Shown one piece after another: positions 1 to 12,941 of a DNA stretch of 64,000 nucleotides. Every line of letters begins with the position of its first letter. Within the stretch, counting starts at the first letter, position 1. The notes under the pieces are model-generated. The model made no database searches and was not told where the DNA came from. It saw nothing but the letters and a program-made list of their open reading frames with translations. Source of the DNA: Rhizobium sp. Root483D2 (lineage in GTDB: Bacteria > Pseudomonadota > Alphaproteobacteria > Rhizobiales > Rhizobiaceae). The stretch lies in assembly GCF_001426685.1 (NCBI RefSeq), contig NZ_LMFB01000019.1, positions 271,958 to 335,957 on the forward strand, written 5' to 3'. Made by a program: the position numbers and the translations under genes.

Positions 1-128
1 GATGCCGTCTCTTCTGCGGCCCTACGACACGTCTGTCATGATGTTTCAGCCCAGCCGTTGTGCGGGTTTTGTCAGGGCTCTATAGATGGGCCATCCTCAT
101 TTCCATATTGCCAAGCGAGTGCCCTATC

Positions 129-1040
129 ATGTCATCCCGTATCAAGCTGCATCGTGACGGACCGGAATTTTCAAGGTTGGTCTGGGGGGCGTTTCGTATT
201 GCCGACAATCCGGAGACGAGCGGGATCGCCTCGATTGCGCGCACGGTCGATACTTGCCTGGATGCCGGGATCACCACGATCGATCATGCGGATATCTATG
301 GCGGCTACCGTGTGGAGGCGCTGTTTGGCGAGATGCTGGCGACGCGGCCCGACTTGCGCAACCGGATCGAGCTGGTGACCAAATGCGGTATCGCGCTGAC
401 CAGCGCAGCGCGGCCGGAGCATCGGGTCAAGCATTATAACAGCACGGCGGAGCATATCCGCCGCTCGCTGGAAAACTCGCTCAGCAACCTGAAGACCGAT
501 CATGTCGATCTCCTTCTTTTGCACCGGCCCGATCCGCTGCTGGATGCGGGCGAGGTGGCCGGGGTTCTTGAGGCGCTGGTGGCGGAGGGCAAGACGCGTG
601 CTGTCGGCGTGTCCAACTATACGCCGTCGCAGATTGCCCTTTTGCAGTCGAAGCTCAACATTCCGCTGGTGGCAAACCAGATCGAGCTTTCGGTCAGCCA
701 TACGCAGCCTCTGACCGACGGAACGCTGGACGATTGCCAGCGTCTGGGGATTGCGCCGATGGCGTGGTCGCCGCTGGGGGGCGGGCGCCTGTTCGACAAG
801 GAGAAAGGTAACCCTAAACTCGTCGAGCTCCTGACCCGCCTTGCCGAGAAATATGGCGTACCCGGGGCCGGTACGGTCGCGCTGGCCTGGCTGCTGCGCC
901 TGCCGTCAAAGCCGCTGCCGATTATCGGCTCGACCGATCCGGAGCGGGTGCGCGCCCTTTCGCGCGCAGGCGAAATCGCATTTGACCTGCAGGACTGGTT
1001 TCAGGTTCTGGAAGTGGCACGCGGCCGGCCGGTGGCGTAA
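129..1040 (+). CDS. aldo/keto reductase (YdhF-like)
   Basis: Predicted cytosolic NADPH-dependent oxidoreductase of the aldo/keto reductase superfamily, 303 residues, a normal length. The catalytic tetrad is visible in order: Asp and Tyr in the DHADIYGG segment, Lys in LVTKCGI and His in LLLHRPD. The C-terminal PIIGSTDPERV segment matches the cofactor-phosphate loop of the family. I chose the ATG at 129 (protein starts MSSRIK) because family similarity begins there; an in-frame ATG at 60 would add a hydrophobic 23-residue extension with no family counterpart. The closest general resemblance is to E. coli YdhF, so the physiological substrate is unknown. It stands alone on the plus strand, converging on the small gene at 1053-1262. 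Family assignment is secure; the substrate is not. Confidence 0.9.
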   Translation: MSSRIKLHRDGPEFSRLVWGAFRIADNPETSGIASIARTVDTCLDAGITTIDHADIYGGYRVEALFGEMLATRPDLRNRIELVTKCGIALTSAARPEHRVKHYNSTAEHIRRSLENSLSNLKTDHVDLLLLHRPDPLLDAGEVAGVLEALVAEGKTRAVGVSNYTPSQIALLQSKLNIPLVANQIELSVSHTQPLTDGTLDDCQRLGIAPMAWSPLGGGRLFDKEKGNPKLVELLTRLAEKYGVPGAGTVALAWLLRLPSKPLPIIGSTDPERVRALSRAGEIAFDLQDWFQVLEVARGRPVA

Positions 1041-1052
1041 CGACAGGCTGGT

Positions 1053-1262
1053 TTACCCTAAAAGCTTGACCAGCTGCCATTCGCCATTTGCGTCTTTCTC
1101 GACGCGCTTGTTGCCACGGTAGCAGCGCAGCTTACCGGCCTGCTTGTCCATGACGAGGCGGGTTGGGGTGGATTTGGACTTGCCGTTTTCGCCGATGGCG
1201 GCGGCGAGCGCTTCCTTGAATTTCCCGGCCTTGTAGAGGGCGACGAGATCGTTGTCGGTCAT
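1053..1262 (-). CDS. small conserved-looking hypothetical protein
   Basis: A 69-residue lysine-rich soluble protein starting MTDNDLVALYKAG, with no signal peptide or membrane segment. I prefer the ATG at 1262 to an upstream ATG at 1298 because an AAGGAA ribosome-binding site lies a few bases before it. The sequence looks like a short helical N-terminus followed by a basic, probably beta-rich half (KLRCYRGNKRVEKD). I do not recognise a family and assign no function. Codon use resembles the neighbours, which together with the clear ribosome-binding site is why I call it real. Confidence 0.65.
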   Translation of the reverse strand: MTDNDLVALYKAGKFKEALAAAIGENGKSKSTPTRLVMDKQAGKLRCYRGNKRVEKDANGEWQLVKLLG

Positions 1263-1327
1263 TGTCGCGGTTCCTTGCGGGTGGGTTAAGTGAGGCATGC
1301 CAGTGAGTCAAAGTTTTTTGGGATGGA

Positions 1328-1460
1328 AGAACCCCTCCCCACAAGGGGGAGGGGCTTCGCCTGCCGCCAGTCCCTGTGGATTAAAATAAGGGTTACGGCA
1401 GAGTCTCTCCCCTAGTGGGAGATGGCCGACATGTCAGAGGGTGTCTTCCCGATACGCGCT
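1328..1460. repeat. RIME-like palindromic intergenic repeat
   Basis: This stretch after pgm contains nested inverted repeats: CCCCTCCCC-acaa-GGGGGAGGGG near 1335-1355, and a second arm pair TCTCTCCCC-tagt-GGGAGA near 1411-1428. CTGCCG and CGGCAG sit between them. The layout of two palindromes about 70 bases apart, made of CCCCTCCC and CTCTCCCC words, resembles the mosaic intergenic elements (RIME class) of Rhizobiaceae. A related element lies at about 62490-62626. No strong uridine-run terminator for pgm is visible, so the palindromes may serve that role. Confidence 0.55.
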
Positions 1461-1508
1461 GGACGTCCCCAAGGGGCGGGAATTTTCCGTCTCTCTTAGA
1501 GCGTCCCA

Positions 1509-4583
<3,075 letters not shown>

Positions 4584-4587
<4 letters not shown>

Positions 4588-5843
4588 ATATCCAGCTTGT
4601 CGATCATCGCCTGGGTGATCAGGCAGATGCCGTTTTCCGAGCGGCGGAAGCGCTTGGCGTCGAATTCCGGATCGTCGCCGACGACGAGGCCTTCCGGGAT
4701 GACGACACGGCTGTCGATGACGACATTGCTGAGTTGGGCATGCCGGCCGATCTTGACGTTGGGCAGGATGACCGCGCCGTCGAGACGGGAGAAGGAATTG
4801 ACCCGCACGCCGGTAAACAGCATGGAACGGTTGAGCGAGGCACCGGAAATGATGCAGTCGCCCGATACCAGCGAGGATGTGGCGGACCCCCGGCGGTTTT
4901 CGTCATCATGGACGAATTTTGCCGGCGGCTTGATCTCGGCGAAGGTCCAGATCGGCCAGGTGCCGTCGTAAATGTCGAGCTCCGGCGTGACATGGGTGAG
5001 GTCGATATTGGCCTGCCAATAGGCATCGATCGTACCGACATCGCGCCAATAGGCTTCGCGCTCGAAATCCGAGCGGACGCAGGACTCGTTGAACCGGTGG
5101 GCGACGGCTTTGCCGTGCTGGACGATGTAGGGGATGATGTCCTTGCCGAAGTCGCGCGAGGACGACGGATCGGCGGCATCCCGGCGCAGCACGTCCATCA
5201 GGAACTTGGTGTGGAAGACATAGATGCCCATCGAGGCCAGAGCCATCTCCGGATTGCCGGGAATGCCCGGCGGGTCGGCCGGCTTTTCGACGAAGGCGAT
5301 GATCTGGTCCTTTTCATCGACATGCATGACGCCGAAGCCGGTGGCCTCCATGCGCGGCACTTCGAGGCAGCCGATGGTCACGTCGGCACCGGAGTCCACA
5401 TGCTGTTGCAGCATGAGTTCGTAGTCCATCTTGTAGACATGGTCGCCGGCCAGGATGACCATGTATTCGACGCCGTGATCCTCGATAATATCGATATTCT
5501 GGTAGACGGCGTCGGCGGTACCTTCATACCATTGCGTCTCGGAGACGCGCTGCGAGGCCGGCAGGATATCGAAGCTTTCGTTCCGCTCCGGGCGCAGGAA
5601 GTTCCAGCCGCGTTGCAGATGGCGGATCAGCGAATGCGCCTTGTACTGGGTTGCGACGCCGATGCGGCGGATACCGGAATTCAGCGCGTTGGAGAGCGCG
5701 AAATCGATAATGCGGGCCTTGCCGCCGAAATAGACCGCGGGCTTGGCGCGGCGATCGGTCAGTTCCTTCAGGCGGCTTCCGCGGCCGCCGGCAAGGACAT
5801 AGGCCATTGCATCACGGGCGAGGGGCTGGGTGCGTTTTTCCAT
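4584..5843 (-). CDS. glgC: glucose-1-phosphate adenylyltransferase
   Basis: ADP-glucose pyrophosphorylase, 419 residues, making ADP-glucose from ATP and glucose-1-phosphate, the committed step of bacterial glycogen synthesis. The N-terminus carries the nucleotidyltransferase loop [20 protein letters not shown]. The C-terminal third is the left-handed beta-helix with hexapeptide-like turns expected for the allosteric tetramer. I start at 5843 ([11 protein letters not shown]) because of the strong GGGAGGAA ribosome-binding site there; upstream codons to 5909 have no such signal. A 120-base gap separates it from glgB, the only real gap in the operon. It contains an imperfect inverted repeat around 5925-5958 and could hold an internal promoter or processing site. 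Downstream it overlaps glgA. Confidence 0.96.
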
Positions 5844-5963
5844 TGAATTTCCTCCCGATAGTATGGTTCCCGGGCGGTTTGACCGCTCCTGGAACTGTGT
5901 CCTCTCCAAATATTATTCTGGCCCATGGCCATGGCGGGTCTTGGGAGCCCGCCTTGCCATGAA

Positions 5964-8174
5964 CTAATCCTGTTCCAGCATCAGTGTCGCCAAAGGCGGC
6001 AGGGTGATGGTGGCGGTAATGACGCCTGCACTGTTTTTCGTTGCCTGAACGGCTCCTCCGTTGCCCTTGCCGCTGCCGCCATAGATCTCGGCATCGCTGT
6101 TGAGAATTTCCTTCCACCGCCCCTCCACCGGCAGCGGTATCGTATAGTTTTCCCGGTAGACCGGGGTAAAATTGCTGATCACGGCGATGGTCTTTTCTCC
6201 AGGCGCCTTGCGCAGCCAGGCAAAGACCGAATTCTCGCGGTCGTCGGCAATCAGCCATTCGAAACCTTCGCCCTCGCAGTCGCGCGCATGCAACGCGGCC
6301 TTGTTGCGATAGGTGCCGTTGAGGTCGCGCACCAGCCTGCGCATGCCTTCGTGCAAGGGATATTCGAGCAGGTTCCAGTCGAGCGAGCGGTCTTCGGCCC
6401 ATTCCTGCCATTGGGCAAATTCCTGCCCCATGAACAACAGCTTCTTGCCGGGATAACCCCACATGAAACCGTAATAGGCCCGGAGATTGGCGAATTTCTG
6501 CCAGTCGTCGCCGGCCATCTTGGCAATCAGCGAGCCCTTGCCGTGCACCACTTCGTCATGGGAGAGCGGCAGCACGAAATTTTCGCTAAACGCATAGAGC
6601 AGACCGAAGGTCAGGTCGTTGTGATGGTGTTTGCGGTGGATGGGCTCGCGCTGCAGATATTGCAGCGTGTCGTGCATGAAGCCCATGTTCCACTTGAACC
6701 CGAAGCCCAGGCCGCCGGCATGAACCGGTGCCGAGACCTTCGGCCAGGAGGTGGATTCCTCGGCAATGGTGATGATGCCGGGATGGCTGCCGTAGACCTC
6801 CGTGTTCATGGTCTGCAGGAAGCGGACCGTATCGAGGTTTTCGTTGCCGCCATATTCGTTCGGCACCCATTCACCATGCTTGCGCGAATAGTCGAGATAG
6901 AGCATCGAGGCGACCGCATCGACGCGCAGACCGTCGAGATGGAATTTCTCCGCCCAGTAGAGCGCGTTGTTGACCAGATAGGAAAACACTTCGGCGCGGC
7001 CGAAATTGTAGATCGCGGTGTTCCAGTCGGGGTGATAGCCCTGACGCGGATCCTCATGTTCGTAAAGCGCCGTGCCGTCGAACCAGCGCAGGCCATGGGC
7101 GTCGGTCGGGAAATGCGCCGGCACCCAATCCAGGATGACGCCGAGACCGACCTTGTGGGCGCCGTTGACGAAGCGGGCAAAACCTTCCGGCTCGCCGAAA
7201 CGGGCGGTCGGCGAATAGAGGCCGGTGGTCTGGTAACCCCAGGACGGATCGTAGGGATATTCGGTCACCGGCAGGAATTCGATATGGGTGAAGCCCATGT
7301 CGACGCAGTAAGGGATAAGGCGTTCGGCCATTTCGTCCCAGGTCAGCATGTCGCCATTGTCGCGGCGCTGCCAGGAGGCGGCGTGAACCTCGTAGATCGA
7401 AATCGGCTGGCGCCTCGCATCGACATCAGCCCAATGCGCCCGGTGCGCCTCGTCCTGCCAGACCTGTTCGATCTCACCCGTGGTCACCGACGCGTTGTTC
7501 GGGCGCAGTTCCGAGCGGCGGGCGAACGGATCGGCCTTCAGGGGCAAAAGTTCGCCGTTCTTGCCGACGATCTCGTATTTGTAGATCGCGCCTGACGGCA
7601 CATCCGGAATGAAGATTTCCCAGATGCCGGTATCCTGGCGCAACCGCATCACATGGCGGCGGCCATCCCACTCGTTGAAATCGCCGACGACGGAGACGCG
7701 CTTTGCATTCGGAGCCCAGACGGCGAAATGAAAGCCCTCTGCGCCATCATGCTTGAGCGGATGCGCCCCCATCTTGTCGAACAGCCGCAGATGCGAGCCC
7801 TCACGGATGTAATAATCATCCATGGGGCCGAGCACCGGACCAAAGCTATAGGGGTCGGTGACGGTCCATTCGCCACCGCTATTGCGGGCGCGGTAACGGA
7901 CCGGCTGAGCCTTCTTGACGGCGATGGCGCCCTCGAAGAAGCCGGCCTCGTCACGCCGTTCCAGCGTGCCGATCTCCTTGCCAGCTAAGGTTTCTGCGGT
8001 CACCGTTTCGGCACCGGGAATGAAACAGCGGGCGACAAACGCCTTGCCCGCCGGGTGCACCCCGAGGGCGGCGAATGGGTTGTTATGAGTGCCAGCGAGG
8101 ATCGCCGCAATCTCTTCCGCCGACAGACTGGCTGGCGAAGCGGTAGGCGTGGCGTCTTTTGGCACTAATGTCAT
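5964..8174 (-). CDS. glgB: 1,4-alpha-glucan branching enzyme
   Basis: GH13 glycogen branching enzyme, 736 residues, cutting alpha-1,4 chains and re-attaching them by alpha-1,6 bonds. Two N-terminal beta domains (about 30-120 and 125-225) precede the TIM barrel. Catalytic motifs are seen: GLRVDAVASMLYLDY with the nucleophile Asp, ITIAEEST with the acid/base Glu, and LSHDEVVHGKGS with the transition-state Asp. The start at 8174 (MTLVPKD) overlaps the glgP stop as ATGA at 8171-8174, favouring it over the in-frame codon at 8186. The extended N-terminus matches the long form of the enzyme. It is followed by the 120-base gap before glgC. Confidence 0.96.
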   Translation of the reverse strand: MTLVPKDATPTASPASLSAEEIAAILAGTHNNPFAALGVHPAGKAFVARCFIPGAETVTAETLAGKEIGTLERRDEAGFFEGAIAVKKAQPVRYRARNSGGEWTVTDPYSFGPVLGPMDDYYIREGSHLRLFDKMGAHPLKHDGAEGFHFAVWAPNAKRVSVVGDFNEWDGRRHVMRLRQDTGIWEIFIPDVPSGAIYKYEIVGKNGELLPLKADPFARRSELRPNNASVTTGEIEQVWQDEAHRAHWADVDARRQPISIYEVHAASWQRRDNGDMLTWDEMAERLIPYCVDMGFTHIEFLPVTEYPYDPSWGYQTTGLYSPTARFGEPEGFARFVNGAHKVGLGVILDWVPAHFPTDAHGLRWFDGTALYEHEDPRQGYHPDWNTAIYNFGRAEVFSYLVNNALYWAEKFHLDGLRVDAVASMLYLDYSRKHGEWVPNEYGGNENLDTVRFLQTMNTEVYGSHPGIITIAEESTSWPKVSAPVHAGGLGFGFKWNMGFMHDTLQYLQREPIHRKHHHNDLTFGLLYAFSENFVLPLSHDEVVHGKGSLIAKMAGDDWQKFANLRAYYGFMWGYPGKKLLFMGQEFAQWQEWAEDRSLDWNLLEYPLHEGMRRLVRDLNGTYRNKAALHARDCEGEGFEWLIADDRENSVFAWLRKAPGEKTIAVISNFTPVYRENYTIPLPVEGRWKEILNSDAEIYGGSGKGNGGAVQATKNSAGVITATITLPPLATLMLEQD

Positions 8175-10636
8175 CCAGCTCTCCAAATTTCCCCGGCATA
8201 TTGCCGGATTGTGCGGTCAGAGGAAAACCAGCCCATGCGCGCGGTGTTGCGAATGGTCTTGGAATACCAGCTGCCCGTATCCGTCCAGATAGCGTCCACC
8301 TCACGCTGTGCCTTGGTATAGGCGTCGAAATCGGCCGCCACCATGAACCAGTCGTGATTGTAGATGCCGTCGATCAGGCCGGTAAAACGGTTACGATCAT
8401 CGGGGGAAAAGACACCGGACGAGATCGCAAACAGGGCCTGTGACAGCTCGCGCGATTGCTCGATGATGGCGCGGGGATTATGGCCTTCCGCGCGCACCTT
8501 GGTCACTTCGTCTGCCGTCATCCCGAAGATCTTGATGTTCTCCTCACCGACCCAGTCACGCATTTCGACATTGGCGCCGTCAAGCGTTCCAATGGTCAGC
8601 GCACCATTCAACGCGAACTTCATGTTCCCGGTTCCAGACGCTTCCATGCCGGCAGTCGAAATCTGCTCCGACAGGTCGGCGGCAGGCACCATGATCTCGG
8701 CAAGCGAGACGTTGTAATTGGGGATGAAGACGATCTTCAAAAGGCCGCGCACCGCAGGGTCGTTGTTGATGACGCGCGCCACATCATTGGCGAGTTTGAT
8801 GATCAGCTTGGCGTTGTGATAGCTCGGCGCTGCCTTGCCCGCAAACAGCTTGACCCGCGGGACCCAATCCAGCTCCGGATGCGAGCGGATCTGGTCGTAG
8901 AGCGAGATCGCCTCGATGATGTTGAGGAGCTGGCGCTTATATTCGTGAATACGCTTGATCTGGATGTCGAACATTGCCGAGGGATCGATGCGGATGCCCA
9001 TGCGGCTCTGAACCAGCTGCGCAAGCTTGACCTTGTTGGCGCGCTTGATCGCCGCGAATTTTTCCTGGAAATCCGGCTTGTCGGCGAAGGGGTCGAGCGC
9101 TTGCAGAGCCTCGGTATTGTCCATGAACTCGTCGCCGATCGCATCGCGGATCAGCGTCACAAGCTCAGGATTACACTGCATCAGCCAGCGGCGCGGGGTG
9201 ATGCCGTTGGTCTTGTTGTTGATCCGTGCCGGATAGAGCCGGTGCAGGTCTGCAAACACCGTTTCCTTCATCAGCTCGGTATGGAGGGCGGAGACGCCGT
9301 TGATCGAGTGGGAGCCGACAAAGGCGAGATTGCCCATGCGCACGCGGCGGTCGCCGCTTTCGTCGATCAGCGAGATATTGCGGACCTCCTGGTCCGTATG
9401 GGTCTTCTGCTTGCGGGCCTCGAGCAGGATCTTGGCGTTGATGGCGTAGACGATCTGCATATGGCGCGGCAAAAGCCGCTCGAACAGCGGCACCGGCCAG
9501 GTTTCCAGCGCTTCGGGCAGCAGCGTGTGGTTGGTATAGGAGAAGGTGTGGCGGGCAATATCCCAGGCGGTTTCGAAATCCATGCCGTGAACATCGGTCA
9601 ACAGGCGCACGAGTTCGGCGACGGAGACGGCCGGATGGGTATCGTTCAGCTGGATCGCCACCTTGTCTGGAAGCGATGTGAAATCCGGATATTGCTGCAG
9701 GTGACGGCGTAGGATGTCCTGCAGCGAGGCTGACGAGAAGAAGAATTCCTGGCGCAGCCGCAGTTCCTGTCCGGCGGGCGTCGCATCCGCCGGATAGAGC
9801 ACGCGGGCAAGGCTTTCGGCCTTGTTGCTTTCTCTGAGCGCGCCGATGTGGTCGCCGGCATTGAAGGCATCGAGCAGGATCGGGTCGATCGGATGGGCGG
9901 TCCACAGACGCAGTGTGTTGACGCGCTTGGCACGCCAGCCGACGACCGGGGTATCGCAGGCAGTCGCGATGACGCGTTCGGCCGGTTTCCAGACGTAGCG
10001 GGTAACCTCCTCATCGACATTGACGGTTTCGACAGAACCGCCGAAGCCGATTTCGTAGGAGCTTTCGCGGCGCTCGAATTCCCATGGATTGCCGTGCGCG
10101 AGCCAGGTTTCCGGCAGCTCCACCTGCCAGCCATCGGCCATCTGCTGGCGGAACAGGCCGTGCACATAGCGGATACCGTAGCCATAGGCGGGGATATCGA
10201 CGGTGGCCATGCTTTCCATGAAACAGGCGGCCAGGCGGCCAAGGCCGCCATTGCCAAGGGCTGCGTCCGGCTCAAGCGCTGCAATGACGTCGATATCGAC
10301 GCCGAACGAGGCAAGCGCCTCGCGCAATTCATCCATCAGCCCGATATTGGTGACGGCATCGCGCATCAGTCGGCCGATCAGGAATTCCAGCGACATATAA
10401 TAGACGCGCTTGGCATCGGTGGCATAGGTCTTGCGCGTCGATTCCATCCAGTTGTCGGTAATACGGTCGCGCACCACCAGAATTGCGGCGGTCAGCCAGT
10501 CATGCGGCTTGGCGACCTTCGGGTCCTTGCCGATACGGTAGGTGAGGCGCTCGATGATCTCCTGGGCGAGAACTTGCGCGCTGGAAGCGCGGGGTGCGGC
10601 ACTTGGAATTTTTTCGTTGGACAAACGATCAATCAT
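8171..10636 (-). CDS. glgP: glycogen/starch phosphorylase
   Basis: GT35 alpha-glucan phosphorylase, 821 residues, releasing glucose-1-phosphate from glycogen with pyridoxal phosphate. The PLP-lysine segment EASGTGNMKFALNGALTIGT is complete near the C-terminus, and the substrate-gate segment GNGGLGRLAACFMES is present. The start ATG at 10636 has a weak AGGG-type ribosome-binding site. It is the first gene of the operon, so degradation and synthesis are co-transcribed, as known for Agrobacterium. The roughly 225-base upstream region should hold the operon promoter, but I did not identify convincing -35 and -10 boxes. Confidence 0.96.
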   Translation of the reverse strand: MIDRLSNEKIPSAAPRASSAQVLAQEIIERLTYRIGKDPKVAKPHDWLTAAILVVRDRITDNWMESTRKTYATDAKRVYYMSLEFLIGRLMRDAVTNIGLMDELREALASFGVDIDVIAALEPDAALGNGGLGRLAACFMESMATVDIPAYGYGIRYVHGLFRQQMADGWQVELPETWLAHGNPWEFERRESSYEIGFGGSVETVNVDEEVTRYVWKPAERVIATACDTPVVGWRAKRVNTLRLWTAHPIDPILLDAFNAGDHIGALRESNKAESLARVLYPADATPAGQELRLRQEFFFSSASLQDILRRHLQQYPDFTSLPDKVAIQLNDTHPAVSVAELVRLLTDVHGMDFETAWDIARHTFSYTNHTLLPEALETWPVPLFERLLPRHMQIVYAINAKILLEARKQKTHTDQEVRNISLIDESGDRRVRMGNLAFVGSHSINGVSALHTELMKETVFADLHRLYPARINNKTNGITPRRWLMQCNPELVTLIRDAIGDEFMDNTEALQALDPFADKPDFQEKFAAIKRANKVKLAQLVQSRMGIRIDPSAMFDIQIKRIHEYKRQLLNIIEAISLYDQIRSHPELDWVPRVKLFAGKAAPSYHNAKLIIKLANDVARVINNDPAVRGLLKIVFIPNYNVSLAEIMVPAADLSEQISTAGMEASGTGNMKFALNGALTIGTLDGANVEMRDWVGEENIKIFGMTADEVTKVRAEGHNPRAIIEQSRELSQALFAISSGVFSPDDRNRFTGLIDGIYNHDWFMVAADFDAYTKAQREVDAIWTDTGSWYSKTIRNTARMGWFSSDRTIRQYAGEIWRAG

Positions 10637-10805
10637 GGAAAAAACTTACCCTTTGCGTGCGGTTTGGGAGACCGGAGGCGAACACCAACGGGGCATATGA
10701 GCGATTTATGCACCGATACGAAGCGCTTGCAATAGCGTTTTCAATAAGATGAAAATTGTAGATGATGCCGTGTTCGAAACGGCTTGCGATTTTAAAGGCA
10801 ACGCG

Positions 10806-10837
10806 GAAAAGCCCGCTCCGGAATGCCGGAACGGGCT
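10806..10837 (-). terminator. rho-independent terminator of the TadG-like gene
   Basis: On the minus strand, AGCCCGTTCCGG-catt-CCGGAGCGGGCT forms a 12-bp stem with one G-U pair, followed by TTTTCC. It lies about 25 bases after the stop of the gene at 10862-11851. Confidence 0.7.
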
Positions 10838-10861
10838 ATGAAATCATAGGGGTAAAGGCGG

Positions 10862-11851
10862 TTATTTTGTCAGGCGGACATAGGTTCCGTCGGGTGCGCA
10901 GGTGGCTGTCACGGTGTAGAAAAAGTCCTGCCGCTCCCAGCCACCGCCGTCTTCCCAGGCATGATTTTGAGTCTTCGTGCAGCCGAAGTATTTTTCCAGT
11001 GATGCCGTCACCCCGAGGGGAACCTGCTTACCATCAACGAACAGATGGTTGCTCGTGGCTGGGTCATCGGTGCGCAGAGCAGAATTATAGGTCCGATAGG
11101 ACTTGCCGGTGTCATCCGTGCAGGTCACCTTGCTATTGCTGACCGTTGCTTTCTTTCCAATATCGCAACCGTCATTCTTGATATCCATACGCAGCGCGAG
11201 GTTGGTGTAGGAGCCGAGGTCGATAACCCCCTTCGGGTTTGCCACGAAGGTGCCCGAGCCACCGTCTTTCTGGGTTGTCGGCTGATACGTCACCGTGCCG
11301 ACGACCTCTTCCTTGGTGGCGCCCTTGCGCATAACGAGGATCGAGACCTTCTTGTAGTACCAGCCTTGCACCGTTGTCGGATTCAAAGTCATTTTTTGTG
11401 GTTTCATCGGAGACAGGGCAGATGCGGTGACGCTGACATTGATCTCGTTCATCGATGCCAGCTTCAGCAGGCTCGTCGGCACCGGTTTGTTCATCTCCAC
11501 AGTGAGTGTGTTTTCCAGCGCGCTGATCTTAAAACGGGACACAGCGAGTGTCTTTTCCACCTCGATGTCCTCATCAAGCGCACTGGTCGTGTGCGCTTCG
11601 ACAAATGCCTCAGCAGCCTTTTTTGCATCCGGGAAATTGCTGCCGTCAAAAACCCCACCGGCTGCCAAAACTGCCGCATCGGCAATACCTTGCAATTTGG
11701 AACGCTCTGAAACGGCAACGCTGTAGTCAACCGCAGATCCGCCCGCAACAAGCAAAACCGGCAGGATAATAGCGGTCAGTATTGCGAAGTTGCCAGCCTT
11801 GTCGCGGGCGAGATTGAAGCATAATTGAAGGATACGGTTTCGCTTGGTCAC
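10862..11851 (-). CDS. TadE/TadG-like pilus-assembly family protein
   Basis: Secreted or membrane-anchored protein of 329 residues with the Tad/TadG-like N-terminus. A basic stretch and DKAGNFAIL lead into one hydrophobic helix (about residues 20-42), then AVDYSVAVSERSKLQGIADAAVLA, the hallmark of this family. The remaining 270 residues are an extracytoplasmic domain with several cysteines (C-terminal GCTKTQ and TATCAPDG), which may form disulfides. The first codon is GTG at 11849-11851 with a loose AGGT ribosome-binding site. Such proteins usually belong to flp/tad pilus loci, but none of those genes is nearby. The gene is single, with its own terminator. It lacks room for the von Willebrand domain of long TadG proteins. 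Exact role unknown. Confidence 0.8.
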   Translation of the reverse strand: MTKRNRILQLCFNLARDKAGNFAILTAIILPVLLVAGGSAVDYSVAVSERSKLQGIADAAVLAAGGVFDGSNFPDAKKAAEAFVEAHTTSALDEDIEVEKTLAVSRFKISALENTLTVEMNKPVPTSLLKLASMNEINVSVTASALSPMKPQKMTLNPTTVQGWYYKKVSILVMRKGATKEEVVGTVTYQPTTQKDGGSGTFVANPKGVIDLGSYTNLALRMDIKNDGCDIGKKATVSNSKVTCTDDTGKSYRTYNSALRTDDPATSNHLFVDGKQVPLGVTASLEKYFGCTKTQNHAWEDGGGWERQDFFYTVTATCAPDGTYVRLTK

Positions 11852-12025
11852 TTTATCTACCTGGCCTGTTCAATTTTCCATGAAAAGCCTTTTAACCGTT
11901 AAGTGTTACGATCCCGTTCAACCTCTAGGTTGCAATTAAATACAATTGTAATTGCCCCTCAAATGCAGGCGGTCAGGGCTCTTTGGAGTGTGCGAAAAGG
12001 GGACTGTGGCCGTTACCGTTTCGGG

Positions 12026-12904
12026 TCACTGCAGCGGAATGACGTCCACGGCCTGTTCGGTCTTGTGGGATCCGTAGCTTTTCAGCACACCGATGACGGG
12101 GGCGACGTCGCTGTAGTCGCGGCCGTGGCCGACGACAATATGGTCGAGGCCGGCGAAAATATTGTTGGTCGGATCGAGTTCGAGCCAGCCGGTGGCCGAT
12201 CCGCACCAGACGCGCACCCAGGCATGCATGGCGTCGGCGCCTTCAAGACGCTCCTTGCCCGCAGGCGGAATGGTTCTGAGGAAGCCGCTGACATAGCCGG
12301 CGGGGATGCCGAGGCTGCGCAGCGCCGTGATCATCACATGGGTGAAATCCTGGCAGACGCCGCGCTTCAGCTTGAAGGCCTCGCGCGGGGTGGTATCGAC
12401 GGTGGTCGCCTTGGGATCGTAGACAAAATCCGTGTGGATCTTGGCGCAGATGGCGGTGGCGATCTGGCGGATGGTCATGCCGGGCTTGGCGATCTCACGG
12501 GCATAGGCCGAGATCGCGGCATCTTCGGGAAGGCGCGGGCTGGCGCCAAGGAAATGATGCGGCGAATTGGCGTCGAGCGACCAGACATTGGCGATCTCTA
12601 TGGGAAAACGGCTGAGATCGGGTGAAAAATCGGCAGCGAGCGGCTGCTGATCCAGCTGGACGCGGGCCTGCATGCGGATCACCAGCTTTTCATGCTGCTT
12701 GCGAAACAGGATCGAGGTCGAGGGATTGGCGAAGAAATCGACGCTGTCGCGGCGCTCTTCGGGGGCCGGCGTGCAGGTCACGGTTCCGGCCACCAGCCTC
12801 TGGCGGTCGGGACGCGACAAGGGCAGCACGCGCACCACATGCCGTCCGCCCGAAACCGGAACTTCGTAGGTATAGGTGATCTGCAGGTTGATGTCGTAGA
12901 GCAT
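12026..12904 (-). CDS. transglutaminase-like cysteine protease family protein
   Basis: A 292-residue protein of the bacterial transglutaminase-like family (COG1305). The N-terminal beta domain (about 1-85, starting MLYDINLQITYTYE) is followed by the papain-like core. The catalytic triad is intact: Cys184 in RGVCQDFTH, His227 in DAMHAWVRV and Asp244 in LELDPTNN. No signal peptide is seen, so it is probably cytosolic. It is the third gene of a minus-strand operon, 37 bases after the ATP-grasp/alpha-E gene. In many bacteria this trio is predicted to ligate and trim peptides. The proteasome-like anbu peptidase gene that often follows in other genomes is absent here. Substrate unknown. Confidence 0.88.
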   Translation of the reverse strand: MLYDINLQITYTYEVPVSGGRHVVRVLPLSRPDRQRLVAGTVTCTPAPEERRDSVDFFANPSTSILFRKQHEKLVIRMQARVQLDQQPLAADFSPDLSRFPIEIANVWSLDANSPHHFLGASPRLPEDAAISAYAREIAKPGMTIRQIATAICAKIHTDFVYDPKATTVDTTPREAFKLKRGVCQDFTHVMITALRSLGIPAGYVSGFLRTIPPAGKERLEGADAMHAWVRVWCGSATGWLELDPTNNIFAGLDHIVVGHGRDYSDVAPVIGVLKSYGSHKTEQAVDVIPLQ

Positions 12905-12941
12905 GAAACTCTCAGTTTGCGCGCATGGGGTTTGTCATATC

